The notes: generated by a model from the sequence alone, not told the origin. Positions 34,239 through 44,012 are shown, counted from the first letter of the stretch. The stretch: DNA of 64,000 bases from Mucilaginibacter sp. L196 (GCF_009765905.1 NZ_LMUO01000019.1:608418-672417), one strand, 5' to 3'. Translations and numbers: made by a program.

Positions 34239-37016
34239 ATGATAAAAATGATGATCAAAAGATTCTACATACTTTTTTTAATGCTGCCGATACAGGTATT
34301 TGCACAAGGTTTAAAAGTGGCCAATTTGATGTGCGAGTATAAGTCTGATCCTAAAGGAATAGAGTCCTCCTCACCAAAACTAAGTTGGGAACTACAATCT
34401 GATGAAAGAAACACCGCACAAATAGCTTACCATGTTTTGGTTGCTGATAATAAGGAAGCTTTAACCAAAAATGTAGGCAATATGTGGGATTCAAAACAAA
34501 TCCCTTCATCCGCTTCCATACAAATCAGCTATAAAGGGAAGCCTTTAGTGGCAGCAAAAACTTATTACTGGAAAGTAATGGTTTCGGATAACCACCATCA
34601 TTCGGAATGGAGCGCCATTACTAAATGGCAAATGGGCTTATTAACTCTGGCTGATTGGCAGGGCGCTAAATGGATTGCGTACGCTAAAATGCCTGACTCC
34701 ATACGTATGGTGCCGTTCCCCGCAGGTAAAGGCCCTAAAGGTTTACCGCCGAATAACGATGTGCTTCCATTACTACGCAAAACTTTCACCATCAATAAAC
34801 CGCTTAAAAAAGCCACCATGTATATTTCCGGCTTAGGTCATTTTGATATGAGCCTGAATGGTACTAAAGTTGGCGATCACTTCCTCGACCCGGGATGGAC
34901 ACAGTACGATAAACAAGCTTTATATGTGCCTTTTGATTTGACCGAAAAATTAGTGCAGGGCAGTAACACGCTGGGCGTAATGCTGGGCAATGGTTTTTAC
35001 TTTATCCCCCGCGACCATCGCTACAGAAAAATGACAGGTGCTTACGGTTATCCAAAAATGATATGCCGTTTGGTATTGGAATATAAAGACGGTACTATCG
35101 GTAACTTAGTAAGTGATGAAAGTTGGAAAGCGGCTCCCGGCCCAATAACCTTTACCAGCATTTATGGCGGCGAAGATTATAATGCTAACCTGGAGCAATT
35201 AGGTTGGAATACCGTGAACTTTGATGATTCAAAATGGCAAAATGCCATAACAGTAAAAGGTCCTCCGCAACTAAACGCGCAGGCTGCCGACCCGTTGCGG
35301 GTTATGCAACAGTTTACGCCAATTAGTAAAAAACAATTAAGTCCGGGCGTGTGGGTGTATGATTTAGGTCAGAATGCTTCGGGCATTCCACAAATCACTG
35401 TTCAGGGTAAAAAGGGCGATACGGTTAGGATAACTCCAGCTGAGTTGATCCATGAGGATGGTACTGCTAACCAAACCGGATCAGGTAAACCGCATTATTA
35501 CGATTATATTTTAAAAGGTGATGGCCCCGAAACATGGCATCCGCAATTTACCTATTATGGCTTTAGGTATTTGCAGGTAAACGGAGCAGTACCTAAAGGG
35601 GAATCGAACATAAACCAATTGCCGGTAATGGTGGATATAAAAGGCTTGCATACCCGTAATTCAGCCGCTCAAATTGGTTCATTTACCTGCTCAAACGAGT
35701 TGCTAAACAAAACATTTACGCTGATAGACTGGGCCATGAAAAGCAACATGGCAAGTGTATTTACAGACTGCCCGCATCGTGAAAAACTAGGCTGGCTGGA
35801 AGAAGCCCATTTGGTAGGCAGCTCCCTACATTATAATTATGATATACACCGTCTTGCTTTAAAGTGCATTAATGATATGCGCCTCGCGCAAACGCCAGAA
35901 GGTTTAATACCGGAGATAGCTCCTGAGTTTACCAAGTTCGGTGATCCATTCCGTGATTCGCCTGAATGGGGGAGTAATGCTGTTATCCTGCCATGGTATG
36001 TGTATGAGTGGTATGGCGATAAGGAAGTGTTGGCGCAGAATTATGATATGATGAAACGCTATTTGGATTATCTGGGCAAGGAAGCCAAAGGGCATATCCT
36101 GACAGAGGGCTTGGGCGATTGGTACGATCAGGGCCCGAAAGCGCCGGGATATTCACAACAAACACCAAAAGGTATTACAGCTACCGCTTTTTATTACTAT
36201 GATTTGGGTATCGTGTCCAATATTGCCAATCTTTTAGGCAAAAAACAGGATGCTATCGCTTATAAAAAAATGGCAGCTACAGTTAAACAAGCTTATAACA
36301 AAGCCTTTTTCGATTCAAAAACTAAGGAATATGGCACAGGCAGTCAAACAGCCAACTCCATATCGGTTTACATGGGTTTGGTAGAGCCGAAAGATAAGGA
36401 AGCCGTAATCAACAACATCGTAAAAGAATTGCACGACCATGGAAACGCTTTAACCGCTGGCGATATTGGCTTTCGTTATCTGTTAAGGGTTTTGGATGAT
36501 GCAGGTAGATCAGATGTTATATTCGATATGAACAGCAGGTCGGATGTTCCCGGCTATGGTTATCAATTGGCACATGGCGCTACCGCTTTAACAGAATCTT
36601 GGGGCGCTTTGCCGCAGGTATCCAATAACCATTTTATGCTGGGCCACATTATGGAGTGGTTTTACAGCGGATTGGCAGGCATCCGTTCAGCACCGGGTGT
36701 TATCGCTATGAAAAATATAGAGATAAGGCCGGAACCGGTTGGCGATGTAATCAGTGCTAAAGCATCTTATGAGTCACCTTATGGTGTTATCGCGACAGAT
36801 TGGAAAAAGACAAATGGGAAATTTGAATTAACGGTTCAAATACCAGCAAATACTACCGCTACAGTTTATCTGCCAGCCAGCGAAAAGGGAGCGTTAACGG
36901 AGAGTGGAAAACCCATTAGCGCCGTTAAAACTATCAAGTTTTTAGGGTACAAAAATAATAAGGCGCTAATAGCAGTTGGCTCCGGAACCTATGATTTCAT
37001 TGCAGACGAAAAATAG
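34239..37016 (+). CDS. GH78 alpha-L-rhamnosidase
   Basis: A 925-residue exported enzyme of typical GH78 length; the signal peptide ends QVFAQ. The N-terminus LKVANLMCEYKSDPKGIESS and the fibronectin-like part ending WSAITKWQMGLL are standard. A concanavalin-like domain carries MYISGLGHFDMSLNGTKVGD. The (alpha/alpha)6 catalytic barrel has TDCPHREKLGWLEEAH (D510) and TESWGALPQ (E786), the conserved acidic positions of the family. It removes alpha-L-rhamnose from rhamnogalacturonan or its side chains. The released rhamnose matches the RhaT/RhaI/RhaB/RhaEW operon at 7035-13049. Confidence 0.93.
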   Translation: MIKMMIKRFYILFLMLPIQVFAQGLKVANLMCEYKSDPKGIESSSPKLSWELQSDERNTAQIAYHVLVADNKEALTKNVGNMWDSKQIPSSASIQISYKGKPLVAAKTYYWKVMVSDNHHHSEWSAITKWQMGLLTLADWQGAKWIAYAKMPDSIRMVPFPAGKGPKGLPPNNDVLPLLRKTFTINKPLKKATMYISGLGHFDMSLNGTKVGDHFLDPGWTQYDKQALYVPFDLTEKLVQGSNTLGVMLGNGFYFIPRDHRYRKMTGAYGYPKMICRLVLEYKDGTIGNLVSDESWKAAPGPITFTSIYGGEDYNANLEQLGWNTVNFDDSKWQNAITVKGPPQLNAQAADPLRVMQQFTPISKKQLSPGVWVYDLGQNASGIPQITVQGKKGDTVRITPAELIHEDGTANQTGSGKPHYYDYILKGDGPETWHPQFTYYGFRYLQVNGAVPKGESNINQLPVMVDIKGLHTRNSAAQIGSFTCSNELLNKTFTLIDWAMKSNMASVFTDCPHREKLGWLEEAHLVGSSLHYNYDIHRLALKCINDMRLAQTPEGLIPEIAPEFTKFGDPFRDSPEWGSNAVILPWYVYEWYGDKEVLAQNYDMMKRYLDYLGKEAKGHILTEGLGDWYDQGPKAPGYSQQTPKGITATAFYYYDLGIVSNIANLLGKKQDAIAYKKMAATVKQAYNKAFFDSKTKEYGTGSQTANSISVYMGLVEPKDKEAVINNIVKELHDHGNALTAGDIGFRYLLRVLDDAGRSDVIFDMNSRSDVPGYGYQLAHGATALTESWGALPQVSNNHFMLGHIMEWFYSGLAGIRSAPGVIAMKNIEIRPEPVGDVISAKASYESPYGVIATDWKKTNGKFELTVQIPANTTATVYLPASEKGALTESGKPISAVKTIKFLGYKNNKALIAVGSGTYDFIADEK

Positions 37017-37026
37017 ATCATTCAAC

Positions 37027-38148
37027 ATGAAAATTAAATATTTATTAATTGCCCTAATCGGTATAATTAGCTTAAACACAGCCCATGCGCAATCGGACAT
37101 AAACAAAGTACCCGATAAGGTGATGCAGCAAATTTATGATCAGGTAAAAACGCCCTACAAATATGGTTTGGTGATGGTAACCGATAGCAATATCAAAAAG
37201 ACCGACTGCCCGACTGTATTCCGCAAGAATGGAAAATGGTTCATGACCTACATTATTTTTAATGGGCGTGGTTATGAAACCTGGTTGGCAAATAGTAAGG
37301 ATCTGTTGCATTGGAATACCATGGGCCGTATCATGTCTTTTTCGGATACTACTCATTGGGATAATAATCAAAAAGCAGGCTACATGGCGCTCGTAGATAC
37401 CAAATGGGGAGGGAGCTATCAACCACAAAAATATGACGGCAAATACTGGATGTCATATTTCGGCGGACATGATCGTGGCTACGAAAAAGGTGTGCTTTCC
37501 ATAGGCATGGCCTATACTACTCAGGATCCAACAACCGTACATCAATGGGATCGCTTAGACCATCCTGTATTATCAGTACATGATTCTGATGTTTCCTGGT
37601 GGGATAACCACACGCAATATAAAGAAACCGTCATCTGGGATAAATCAAAACTTACCGGGCACCCTTTTGTGATGTATTACAATGCCAATGGCGATAGTGT
37701 AGATAAAAAACGAGGCGCCGAACGTATTGGGATGGCCACTTCTGATGATATGATCCATTGGACCCGTTACGGTAAAGACCCGGTATTAAACCATGGTCCC
37801 GGTATTACAGGTGATCCAGATATTCAAAAAATAGGCGATGTTTATGTGATGTTCTATTTCGGCGCATTCTGGAAGACTGGTTCGGGCGGTGTGTTTAATC
37901 GTTTTGCCTGTTCGTATGATTTAGTGCATTGGACAGATTGGACCGGGGCAAAACTAATACAGGCATCCGAACCTTTTGATAATGAATTCGCGCATAAATC
38001 TGAGGTGATATATTGGAAAGGTGTTGTTTATCATTTCTACTGCGCCGTTAACAAATCACAGCAGCGTGGTATCGCGGTAGCAACATCAAAAGATATGGGC
38101 AAAAGCACATTAAATTATATAGCACCTCCGATAAAAATCAAAAATTAA
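37027..38148 (+). CDS. Exported GH43-like five-bladed propeller glycosidase
   Basis: A 373-residue protein. The ATG at 37027 is preferred over an in-frame start at 36976, because it gives a proper signal peptide (MKIKYLLIALIG to AHAQ) and avoids overlap with the GH78 gene. Repeated blades with D/N-x-x-HW signatures (SKDLLHWNTMG, SDDMIHWTRYG, SYDLVHWTDW) indicate the GH43/GH32 propeller superfamily. TDCPTVFR, ITGDPDIQ and FAHKSEVIY could hold the three catalytic acids. Similar proteins are often annotated only as glycosylase. Arabinofuranosidase or galactan-related activity is possible, but specificity is open. Confidence 0.7.
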   Translation: MKIKYLLIALIGIISLNTAHAQSDINKVPDKVMQQIYDQVKTPYKYGLVMVTDSNIKKTDCPTVFRKNGKWFMTYIIFNGRGYETWLANSKDLLHWNTMGRIMSFSDTTHWDNNQKAGYMALVDTKWGGSYQPQKYDGKYWMSYFGGHDRGYEKGVLSIGMAYTTQDPTTVHQWDRLDHPVLSVHDSDVSWWDNHTQYKETVIWDKSKLTGHPFVMYYNANGDSVDKKRGAERIGMATSDDMIHWTRYGKDPVLNHGPGITGDPDIQKIGDVYVMFYFGAFWKTGSGGVFNRFACSYDLVHWTDWTGAKLIQASEPFDNEFAHKSEVIYWKGVVYHFYCAVNKSQQRGIAVATSKDMGKSTLNYIAPPIKIKN

Positions 38149-38159
38149 TCGTTGTTAAC

Positions 38160-39590
38160 ATGCACCCAAACACATTGAAAATAGGATTATTCGGTATTGG
38201 GCTTGATGCCTACTGGCAGCAGTTTGACGGATTAAAGGAGCGGTTGGAAGGGTATCTGACCACGGTAAATAACAAACTATCTGCCATTCACCCCGAGATC
38301 ATAAATCTTGGATTGATAGATACAGCCGAAAAAGCTTTTGATGCCGGAAGCCGCTTCAGAAAAGAAGATGTCGACCTGATATTTTTATATGTTACTACCT
38401 ATGCGCTTTCCTCAACGGTATTGCCGGTGGTACAGCGGGCCAAAGTGCCGGTTATCATTCTGAATCTGTCTCCCGAAGCATCCATTGATTACGAAAAGTT
38501 TAACCGGATGACGGATCGCACCAAAATGACTGGTGAGTGGCTGGCATACTGCTCTGCTTGCCCGGTTCCTGAAATTGCGAATGTATTTAACCGTACTGGT
38601 ATTAAATTTCACCAAATAACCGGGATGCTGAATGATGACCCGGAATGTTGGGACGAAGTAACCGAATGGGTACAAGCGGCTAAAGTTGCTCATACCATGG
38701 CTTATAACCGTTTGGGTTGTATGGGGCATTATTACAGTGGGATGTTAGATATTTATACCGATCTCACCCAGCAATATGCAACCTTCGGCGGTCATATTGA
38801 ATTAATAGAAGTTGATGAACTGGCAAGCCTTAGGAAAGAAGTAAGCAGCGAGGAGATTTCTGTCAGGATAAACGAATTTGACCATCTATTCGACGTACAG
38901 GAAGATTGCACAATTGAAGAACTGGAACGAGCAGCAAGAACATCTGTAGCGCTTGATAAATTGGTGAATAAATACAACTTGGGTTCAATAGCCTACTATT
39001 ACAAAGGCGAAGGCAATTTTGATAACGAAGATACCATTAGCTCTATCATTTTGGGTAATTCTATGCTAACAGCACGAGGCATACCAGTTGCGGGCGAGTA
39101 TGAAATAAAGAACGCGCAAGCCATGAAGATAATGGACACTTTTGGCGCCGGAGGATCTTTCACAGAGTATTATGCGATGGATTTTGCAGCTGATGTAGTA
39201 CTGATGGGGCACGATGGGCCCGGCCATATCGCCATCGCCGAAGGTAAAACTAAGGTACGTCCATTAAAAGTATTTCACGGTAAGGTTGGCCGCGGTTTAT
39301 CTGTAGAAATGTCGGTAAAAAACGGTCCGGTAACTTTATTATCGGTGGTGGAGCAGGCAGGCGGTAAATTAATATTACTGGTAGCCGAAGGCGAATCAGT
39401 ACCCGGCCCGATATTGGAAATAGGCAATACCAATAGCCGCTATAAATTTAGCTTGGGTGCCCGGAAGTTTGTAAACGATTGGAATAGCTACGGCCCAGCC
39501 CACCACTGCGCGGTAGGCGTGGGGCATATCGCCTCAAAAATTAGCAAACTGGGGCAATTGCTTAATATAAATGTTGTACAAGTTTGCTAA
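38160..39590 (+). CDS. Cytoplasmic AraA-like sugar isomerase
   Basis: A 476-residue protein without a signal peptide, of the L-arabinose/L-fucose isomerase superfamily and closest in layout to AraA. Residues corresponding to the Mn ligands of E. coli AraA can be seen: Glu in VAGEYEI (313), Glu in SFTEYY (336), His in MGHDGPGH (351) and the His pair in GPAHHCAVG (448/449). It should interconvert an aldose and ketose, for example L-arabinose to L-ribulose or an L-galactose-type sugar. It is the only cytosolic protein in the seven-gene operon of exported hydrolases, so its substrate is probably a sugar released by the neighbours. Confidence 0.75.
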   Translation: MHPNTLKIGLFGIGLDAYWQQFDGLKERLEGYLTTVNNKLSAIHPEIINLGLIDTAEKAFDAGSRFRKEDVDLIFLYVTTYALSSTVLPVVQRAKVPVIILNLSPEASIDYEKFNRMTDRTKMTGEWLAYCSACPVPEIANVFNRTGIKFHQITGMLNDDPECWDEVTEWVQAAKVAHTMAYNRLGCMGHYYSGMLDIYTDLTQQYATFGGHIELIEVDELASLRKEVSSEEISVRINEFDHLFDVQEDCTIEELERAARTSVALDKLVNKYNLGSIAYYYKGEGNFDNEDTISSIILGNSMLTARGIPVAGEYEIKNAQAMKIMDTFGAGGSFTEYYAMDFAADVVLMGHDGPGHIAIAEGKTKVRPLKVFHGKVGRGLSVEMSVKNGPVTLLSVVEQAGGKLILLVAEGESVPGPILEIGNTNSRYKFSLGARKFVNDWNSYGPAHHCAVGVGHIASKISKLGQLLNINVVQVC

Positions 39591-39599
39591 GTATTTGAT

Positions 39600-41996
39600 A
39601 TGAAGCTGTTTTTTGTTTTCATCATAGTTATTTTAACAGGTTGGTTAAGCTCATCGGCACAATCGGCCCGTAAAGTCGAAAATTTCGATAGTAGTTGGAA
39701 GTTTATGCTGGGTGATGACAGCCTCGCCAAAAACAACACATTTAACGACAAAAAATGGCGCGCCCTCGATCTGCCTCATGATTGGAGCATTGAAGGCAAC
39801 TTCAGCCCGAAAAATCCATCCACAGCAAATGAAGGCGGTTTACCTACGGGAATTGGCTGGTATCGCAAAACATTCAAGTTACCCGTATCTTCAAAAAGCA
39901 AAAACATCATCATCAATTTCGATGGCGTTTATCGTAACAGTGAAGTGTGGATTAACGGGCACTACCTGGGCAAAAGGCCTAACGGCTATATCTCTTTCAA
40001 TTATGACCTTACCGGCTATTTAAAATTCGGCAATCAATCAAATGTTATCGCCGTTAGGGTTGATAATTCTGAACAGCCGAACTCACGCTGGTACAGCGGC
40101 TCCGGCATTTATCGTAATGTATGGCTTACTACTATCAATAAAACTCATTTTAAACAATGGGGTACTTTTATAACCACACCACAAATAACTAATTCCAGCG
40201 CAATTGTAAATATCAGCACCAGCATATCATCTATCGATAAAAGCCTGAGTTTAAAAGCCATTATCTATGATGAAATGGGTAAGGTTGTGGCTGATAATAT
40301 TTCATCAATTAATAATCCAGATGATGCTACTGATAGGGATGTAGTTATCCAAAATCCCATTTTATGGTCTACAAATCATCCTTATTTATATAAAGTCGTT
40401 CTGCAGTTATTTAAGGGGAATGAATTATTGGACGATTATCAAGTTAATATCGGTATACGTTCATTTAGGTTTGATAGTGAGAAAGGCTTTTCCTTAAACG
40501 GCGTCCACATGAAAATAAAAGGCGTTTGCATGCACCACGATTTAGGTGCATTAGGTGCGGCGGTTAATATCCGTGCAATTGAAAGGCAATTGCAAATTTT
40601 AAAACAAATGGGTTGTAATGCCATTCGGACTTCGCATAATCCGCCAGCGCCTGAGCTTTTAAATCTTTGCGATAAAATGGGCTTTTTGGTGATGGATGAA
40701 AGTTTTGATATGTGGGCCAAGAAAAAAAACAAACACGATTATCACGAAGACTGGGCACAATGGCACAAACAGGATCTGACAGATCAGATTCTACGCGATC
40801 GTAACCATCCCTGTGTTTTTATCTGGAGTATAGGTAACGAGATTCGCGAACAATTTGATAGCACCGGGATTTCAATAACCCGCGAACTGGTTAAGATCGT
40901 AAAGAATCTTGACGATACCCGTCCGGTTACATCCGCCTTAAGCGAGTCTGACCCGCATAAAAATTTCATCTATCAATCTGGAGCTTTGGATCTTGTTGGA
41001 CTAAACTATCACCAGGAAGTATATGCTGATTTTTTAAAGAACTATCCTAACCAAAAGTTTATTGCTACCGAAACCATGTCGGCGCTGGAAACCCGTGGAT
41101 TTTATGATACTCCAACTGATACGACCCGCCATTGGCCACAAAGTTCAAAAATTCCGTTTACACAAGGGAATACTGAATTCGCGGTTACCGCCTATGATAA
41201 CGTAGCCGCTTACTGGGGTTCAACGCACGAGGAAACCTGGAAGATAATTAAGAAACACGATTTCCTTTCCGGCCTTTTTATCTGGACGGGCTTCGACTAC
41301 CTAGGCGAACCAACACCATATCCATGGCCTGCCCGCAGCTCATATTTTGGTATTGTTGATTTGGCAGGCTTTCCAAAGGATGTTTATTATATGTACCAAA
41401 GTGAGTGGACGGATAAGCCTGTTCTGCATCTGCTGCCTCACTGGAACTGGAAACCAGGCCAGCTGGTTGATGTTTGGGCATATTATAGCCAGGCTGGCGA
41501 AGTGGAGCTTTTTTTTAACGGTAAATCATTAGGAATAAGAAAAAAACAAGGCGATGACCTGCATGTAACATGGAAAGTGAAATTTGAACCGGGTACATTA
41601 AAAGCAGTATCCCGTAAAAATGGAAAGATTGTATTATCGCAAGAAGTCCATACGGCAGGTGCACCTGCTAAAATTCAACTAATTGCCGATAGGAAGGCTA
41701 TACATGCTGATGGTAACGACCTGTCATTTATAACGGTAAAAGTTTTGGATAAAGATGGAAACATAGTACCCGATGCCGATAACCTCGTTACTTTTAAAGT
41801 AAAGGGCCCTGCCAGTATAGCAGGTGTTGATAACGGCTCCCAAATAAGTATGGAACCATTTAAAGCCAACTACCGCAAAGCATTCCACGGTATGTGCCTG
41901 CTGATAGTACGCACGAGAAAAACCAAAGGAGAAATTTTAGTTGAAGCTAACTCAAACGGTTTAAAATCATCATCTCTATCCTTGAGCGCAAATTAG
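39600..41996 (+). CDS. GH2 beta-galactosidase-like enzyme
   Basis: A 798-residue exported GH2 enzyme; the signal peptide ends SSSAQ. Domains in order are the sugar-binding jelly roll (DLPHDWSIEGNF, GWYRKTF), an immunoglobulin-like domain, a TIM barrel with acid/base Glu in WSIGNEIREQ (about 413) and nucleophile Glu in ATETMSAL (about 490), and C-terminal DUF4982- and Big-like beta domains (FFNGKSLGIRKK, SFITVKVLDKDGN). This layout is common for beta-galactosidases of Bacteroidota. It is the last gene of the 25057-41996 operon and ends 15 nt before the convergent araC gene. Confidence 0.87.
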   Translation: MKLFFVFIIVILTGWLSSSAQSARKVENFDSSWKFMLGDDSLAKNNTFNDKKWRALDLPHDWSIEGNFSPKNPSTANEGGLPTGIGWYRKTFKLPVSSKSKNIIINFDGVYRNSEVWINGHYLGKRPNGYISFNYDLTGYLKFGNQSNVIAVRVDNSEQPNSRWYSGSGIYRNVWLTTINKTHFKQWGTFITTPQITNSSAIVNISTSISSIDKSLSLKAIIYDEMGKVVADNISSINNPDDATDRDVVIQNPILWSTNHPYLYKVVLQLFKGNELLDDYQVNIGIRSFRFDSEKGFSLNGVHMKIKGVCMHHDLGALGAAVNIRAIERQLQILKQMGCNAIRTSHNPPAPELLNLCDKMGFLVMDESFDMWAKKKNKHDYHEDWAQWHKQDLTDQILRDRNHPCVFIWSIGNEIREQFDSTGISITRELVKIVKNLDDTRPVTSALSESDPHKNFIYQSGALDLVGLNYHQEVYADFLKNYPNQKFIATETMSALETRGFYDTPTDTTRHWPQSSKIPFTQGNTEFAVTAYDNVAAYWGSTHEETWKIIKKHDFLSGLFIWTGFDYLGEPTPYPWPARSSYFGIVDLAGFPKDVYYMYQSEWTDKPVLHLLPHWNWKPGQLVDVWAYYSQAGEVELFFNGKSLGIRKKQGDDLHVTWKVKFEPGTLKAVSRKNGKIVLSQEVHTAGAPAKIQLIADRKAIHADGNDLSFITVKVLDKDGNIVPDADNLVTFKVKGPASIAGVDNGSQISMEPFKANYRKAFHGMCLLIVRTRKTKGEILVEANSNGLKSSSLSLSAN

Positions 41997-42020
41997 CAAA
42001 GTCGTTAATTTTTAAGCGCT
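41985..42020. terminator. Convergent hairpin over two stop codons
   Basis: AGCGCAAATTA (41985-41995) can pair with TAATTT (42006-42011) and AGCGCT (42015-42020), with a 4-nt bulge, so the stem covers the stop codons of both the GH2 gene and the convergent araC gene. It is the only candidate structure in this 15-nt gap for ending the long operon. No strong U-tract is present. Confidence 0.4.
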
Positions 42021-42914
42021 TTGGGCAACAACATGAGTGGTTTGCCCTTTCAGGTATCGTCTCTTATATTCCAGCGGTGTCATACCGGTTACTTTTTTAA
42101 AGTGCCGGTAAAAGTTAGAGATATTGTTAAATCCACACTCAAAACAAATTACTTCTGTAGGCAATTTATCTTCAATTAAAAAGCGGCAGGCATGGCTTAT
42201 CCTTATCTCTGTTAAAAAGTCGGAGAATGTCTTTTTAGTCATCAACTTAAAATACCTGCAAAATGATGTAACACTCAGGTTGCCAATAGCCGCGATCTCA
42301 TTAAGGCTTATTTCCTTCTTATAATTAGTTAGCGTATACGAGCAAACTTTATTAAGGCGTATAGTATCTAATTCGTTTGATTGATGAAACTCATTATGTG
42401 ATAATGTTATGGGTTCAAATGCTTCATTTTCAGCCAAAACTTTAAGTATCGATAGCAGCACAATAATCCTATCCAGGTTATTGGCATTTACCGCGCGGTG
42501 CATTAATTGCTTCAGTTCTTCCTTGGCTTTGCCATTTATAATGAGGCCGTTTTTAGCTTTTTCAAAAAGCTTAGGTAGTAAATAAGCTTCCGGTAAATTC
42601 AATAAATAGCGCCCGAGGCAATCCGGCAAAAAATGTATAACGATCACTTCTACATTAAGTCCGGAATCCGGTTGGAAGTACTCTTCTTTACAACGCCAGC
42701 AATGCGGTAGTTTTTCTCCAAGCAGCAATATTTCTCCAGAAGAAAAGTTGCTGATATTATCACCAATAAAACGTACGCCTTCCCCTTTGATAACATAGTG
42801 CAGTTCAAGCTCAGGGTGATAGTGCCATATACCCCTGAAGGTAGGCAAGATATCATGCCTTATACTAAAGGAATTTTGCGGTTGTACAGCTACTTTAAGA
42901 AAATGTGGTTTCAT
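42012..42914 (-). CDS. AraC-family transcription regulator with N-terminal cupin domain
   Basis: A 300-residue regulator. Residues ~20-100 look like a cupin sugar-binding domain (HYHPELELHYVIKGEG). Residues ~195-295 carry two helix-turn-helix motifs of the AraC type: SLNEIAAIGNLSVTSFCRYF, then PTEVICFECGFNNISNFYRH with GMTPLEYKRRYL. It lies between the two large glycosidase operons, convergent with one and divergent from the SusCD operon. It is the only regulator in the window; no hybrid two-component or sigma/anti-sigma pair is seen. It probably activates these operons when a rhamnose-, arabinose- or galactose-type sugar binds. Confidence 0.9.
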   Translation of the reverse strand: MKPHFLKVAVQPQNSFSIRHDILPTFRGIWHYHPELELHYVIKGEGVRFIGDNISNFSSGEILLLGEKLPHCWRCKEEYFQPDSGLNVEVIVIHFLPDCLGRYLLNLPEAYLLPKLFEKAKNGLIINGKAKEELKQLMHRAVNANNLDRIIVLLSILKVLAENEAFEPITLSHNEFHQSNELDTIRLNKVCSYTLTNYKKEISLNEIAAIGNLSVTSFCRYFKLMTKKTFSDFLTEIRISHACRFLIEDKLPTEVICFECGFNNISNFYRHFKKVTGMTPLEYKRRYLKGQTTHVVAQSA

Positions 42915-43340
42915 TTTGAACTAAAATCTACTAAAACAATAATCAGATAATTGGCTTGGAAATAATTAGCTATCCGGGTTGAGATTTTAAATTTACTGAA
43001 AAAAAATTGATCCAATCAAGTTTCCTGATAAAATACAATGTAAATATACTGCTATATACACTAATTATCCTTATGGTAAGATGATACAATAAGTTGATAA
43101 ATATGGGTAGTAATAGCAATTACGTTTCCATGATATTTGTTATTGTAGACAGTCCAAATGCATTGCATGTCTGCAAGATTATAAAACCAGTTAATAACTA
43201 TATATATTATTTTTTCAGGATTAAGTATTTGATGTTTAGTTGAATAATTAATTAGTGTTTTAGGAACAATCATCTTAATTGATGATTGAATAATAAAAAG
43301 TAAGAATTTATATAAGCCATTTTTGATATACTATATAATA
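42915..43340. promoter_or_regulatory. Divergent control region araC / SusCD operon
   Basis: A spacer of 426 nt. Close to the araC start is an imperfect direct repeat, AGATAATTGGCT (42945-42956) and AAATAATTAGCT (42960-42971), 10 of 12 identical, possibly AraC half-sites. CTAATTATCC at 43061 contains the same core reversed. The remainder is AT-rich, with no recognisable promoter consensus. An open frame on the minus strand at 43061-43273 has no protein-like features. Confidence 0.35.
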
Positions 43341-44012
43341 ATGAAGAAGTACCTTTTAATAGCCGGATTAACATTGTGCAGTATTACCTTTACTTATGCG
43401 CAAAGCACAGATGCCAATGAACAGGCAAATTATACGCAAGTAATTACCAAAAGATCAGAAAAGATAGTTACTGCGCTTAATATTACTGATTCTGCAAAGT
43501 TTAAACGTGTTGTTGCAATAATAGTAGATCAATACCGCGACTTAAGCGCTATACATGATACCCGCAATCAACAAGTAAAGGATATAAAATCAAAACAAGG
43601 TGATGATAAAGCTGCAGCTAATACACAAATAGCTGCAATTGACAGTAGTGTAGATAAGCAACTTGATAAATTACACAATACCTATTTAGCAAAATTGGGC
43701 ACCGAGCTAAACAATCAACAGATTGATGAGGTTAAAGATCAAATGACCTACAGGATATTGCCTTTAACTTATAACGCCTACCTGGATGAAATACCAAATT
43801 TAAGTGATGTACAAAAAACGCAGATTAAAGCATGGCTGGTAGAAGCAAGAGAGCACGCCATAGATGCGGAATCATCAGAAAAAAAACATGCCTGGTTTGG
43901 TAAATACAAAGGAAGGATCAATAACTATTTATCAGCCCAGGGATACGATATGAAAAAAGAAGGAGCAGAATGGCAGCAGCGCATTAAAGATAAGTCGAGC
44001 CAAAAAGGATAA
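43341..44012 (+). CDS. Exported DUF3826-family protein, head of SusCD operon
   Basis: A 223-residue protein; the ATG at 43341 is chosen because MKKYLLIAGL to TYAQ is a clean signal peptide, whereas a TTG six codons earlier adds only hydrophobic residues. The rest is helical and charged, in the DUF3826 pattern (NNQQIDEVKDQMTYRILPLT, then SDVQKTQIKAWLVEAREHAI). It is a divergent paralogue of the protein at 6341. It begins the operon running into susC after 81 nt. The role is unknown; a periplasmic or surface helper for pectin uptake is possible. Confidence 0.75.
   Translation: MKKYLLIAGLTLCSITFTYAQSTDANEQANYTQVITKRSEKIVTALNITDSAKFKRVVAIIVDQYRDLSAIHDTRNQQVKDIKSKQGDDKAAANTQIAAIDSSVDKQLDKLHNTYLAKLGTELNNQQIDEVKDQMTYRILPLTYNAYLDEIPNLSDVQKTQIKAWLVEAREHAIDAESSEKKHAWFGKYKGRINNYLSAQGYDMKKEGAEWQQRIKDKSSQKG

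Noticed and set aside
36976..37026. Earlier ATG for the GH43-like gene
   Set aside because: It overlaps the GH78 coding end and places 17 residues before a perfect signal peptide.
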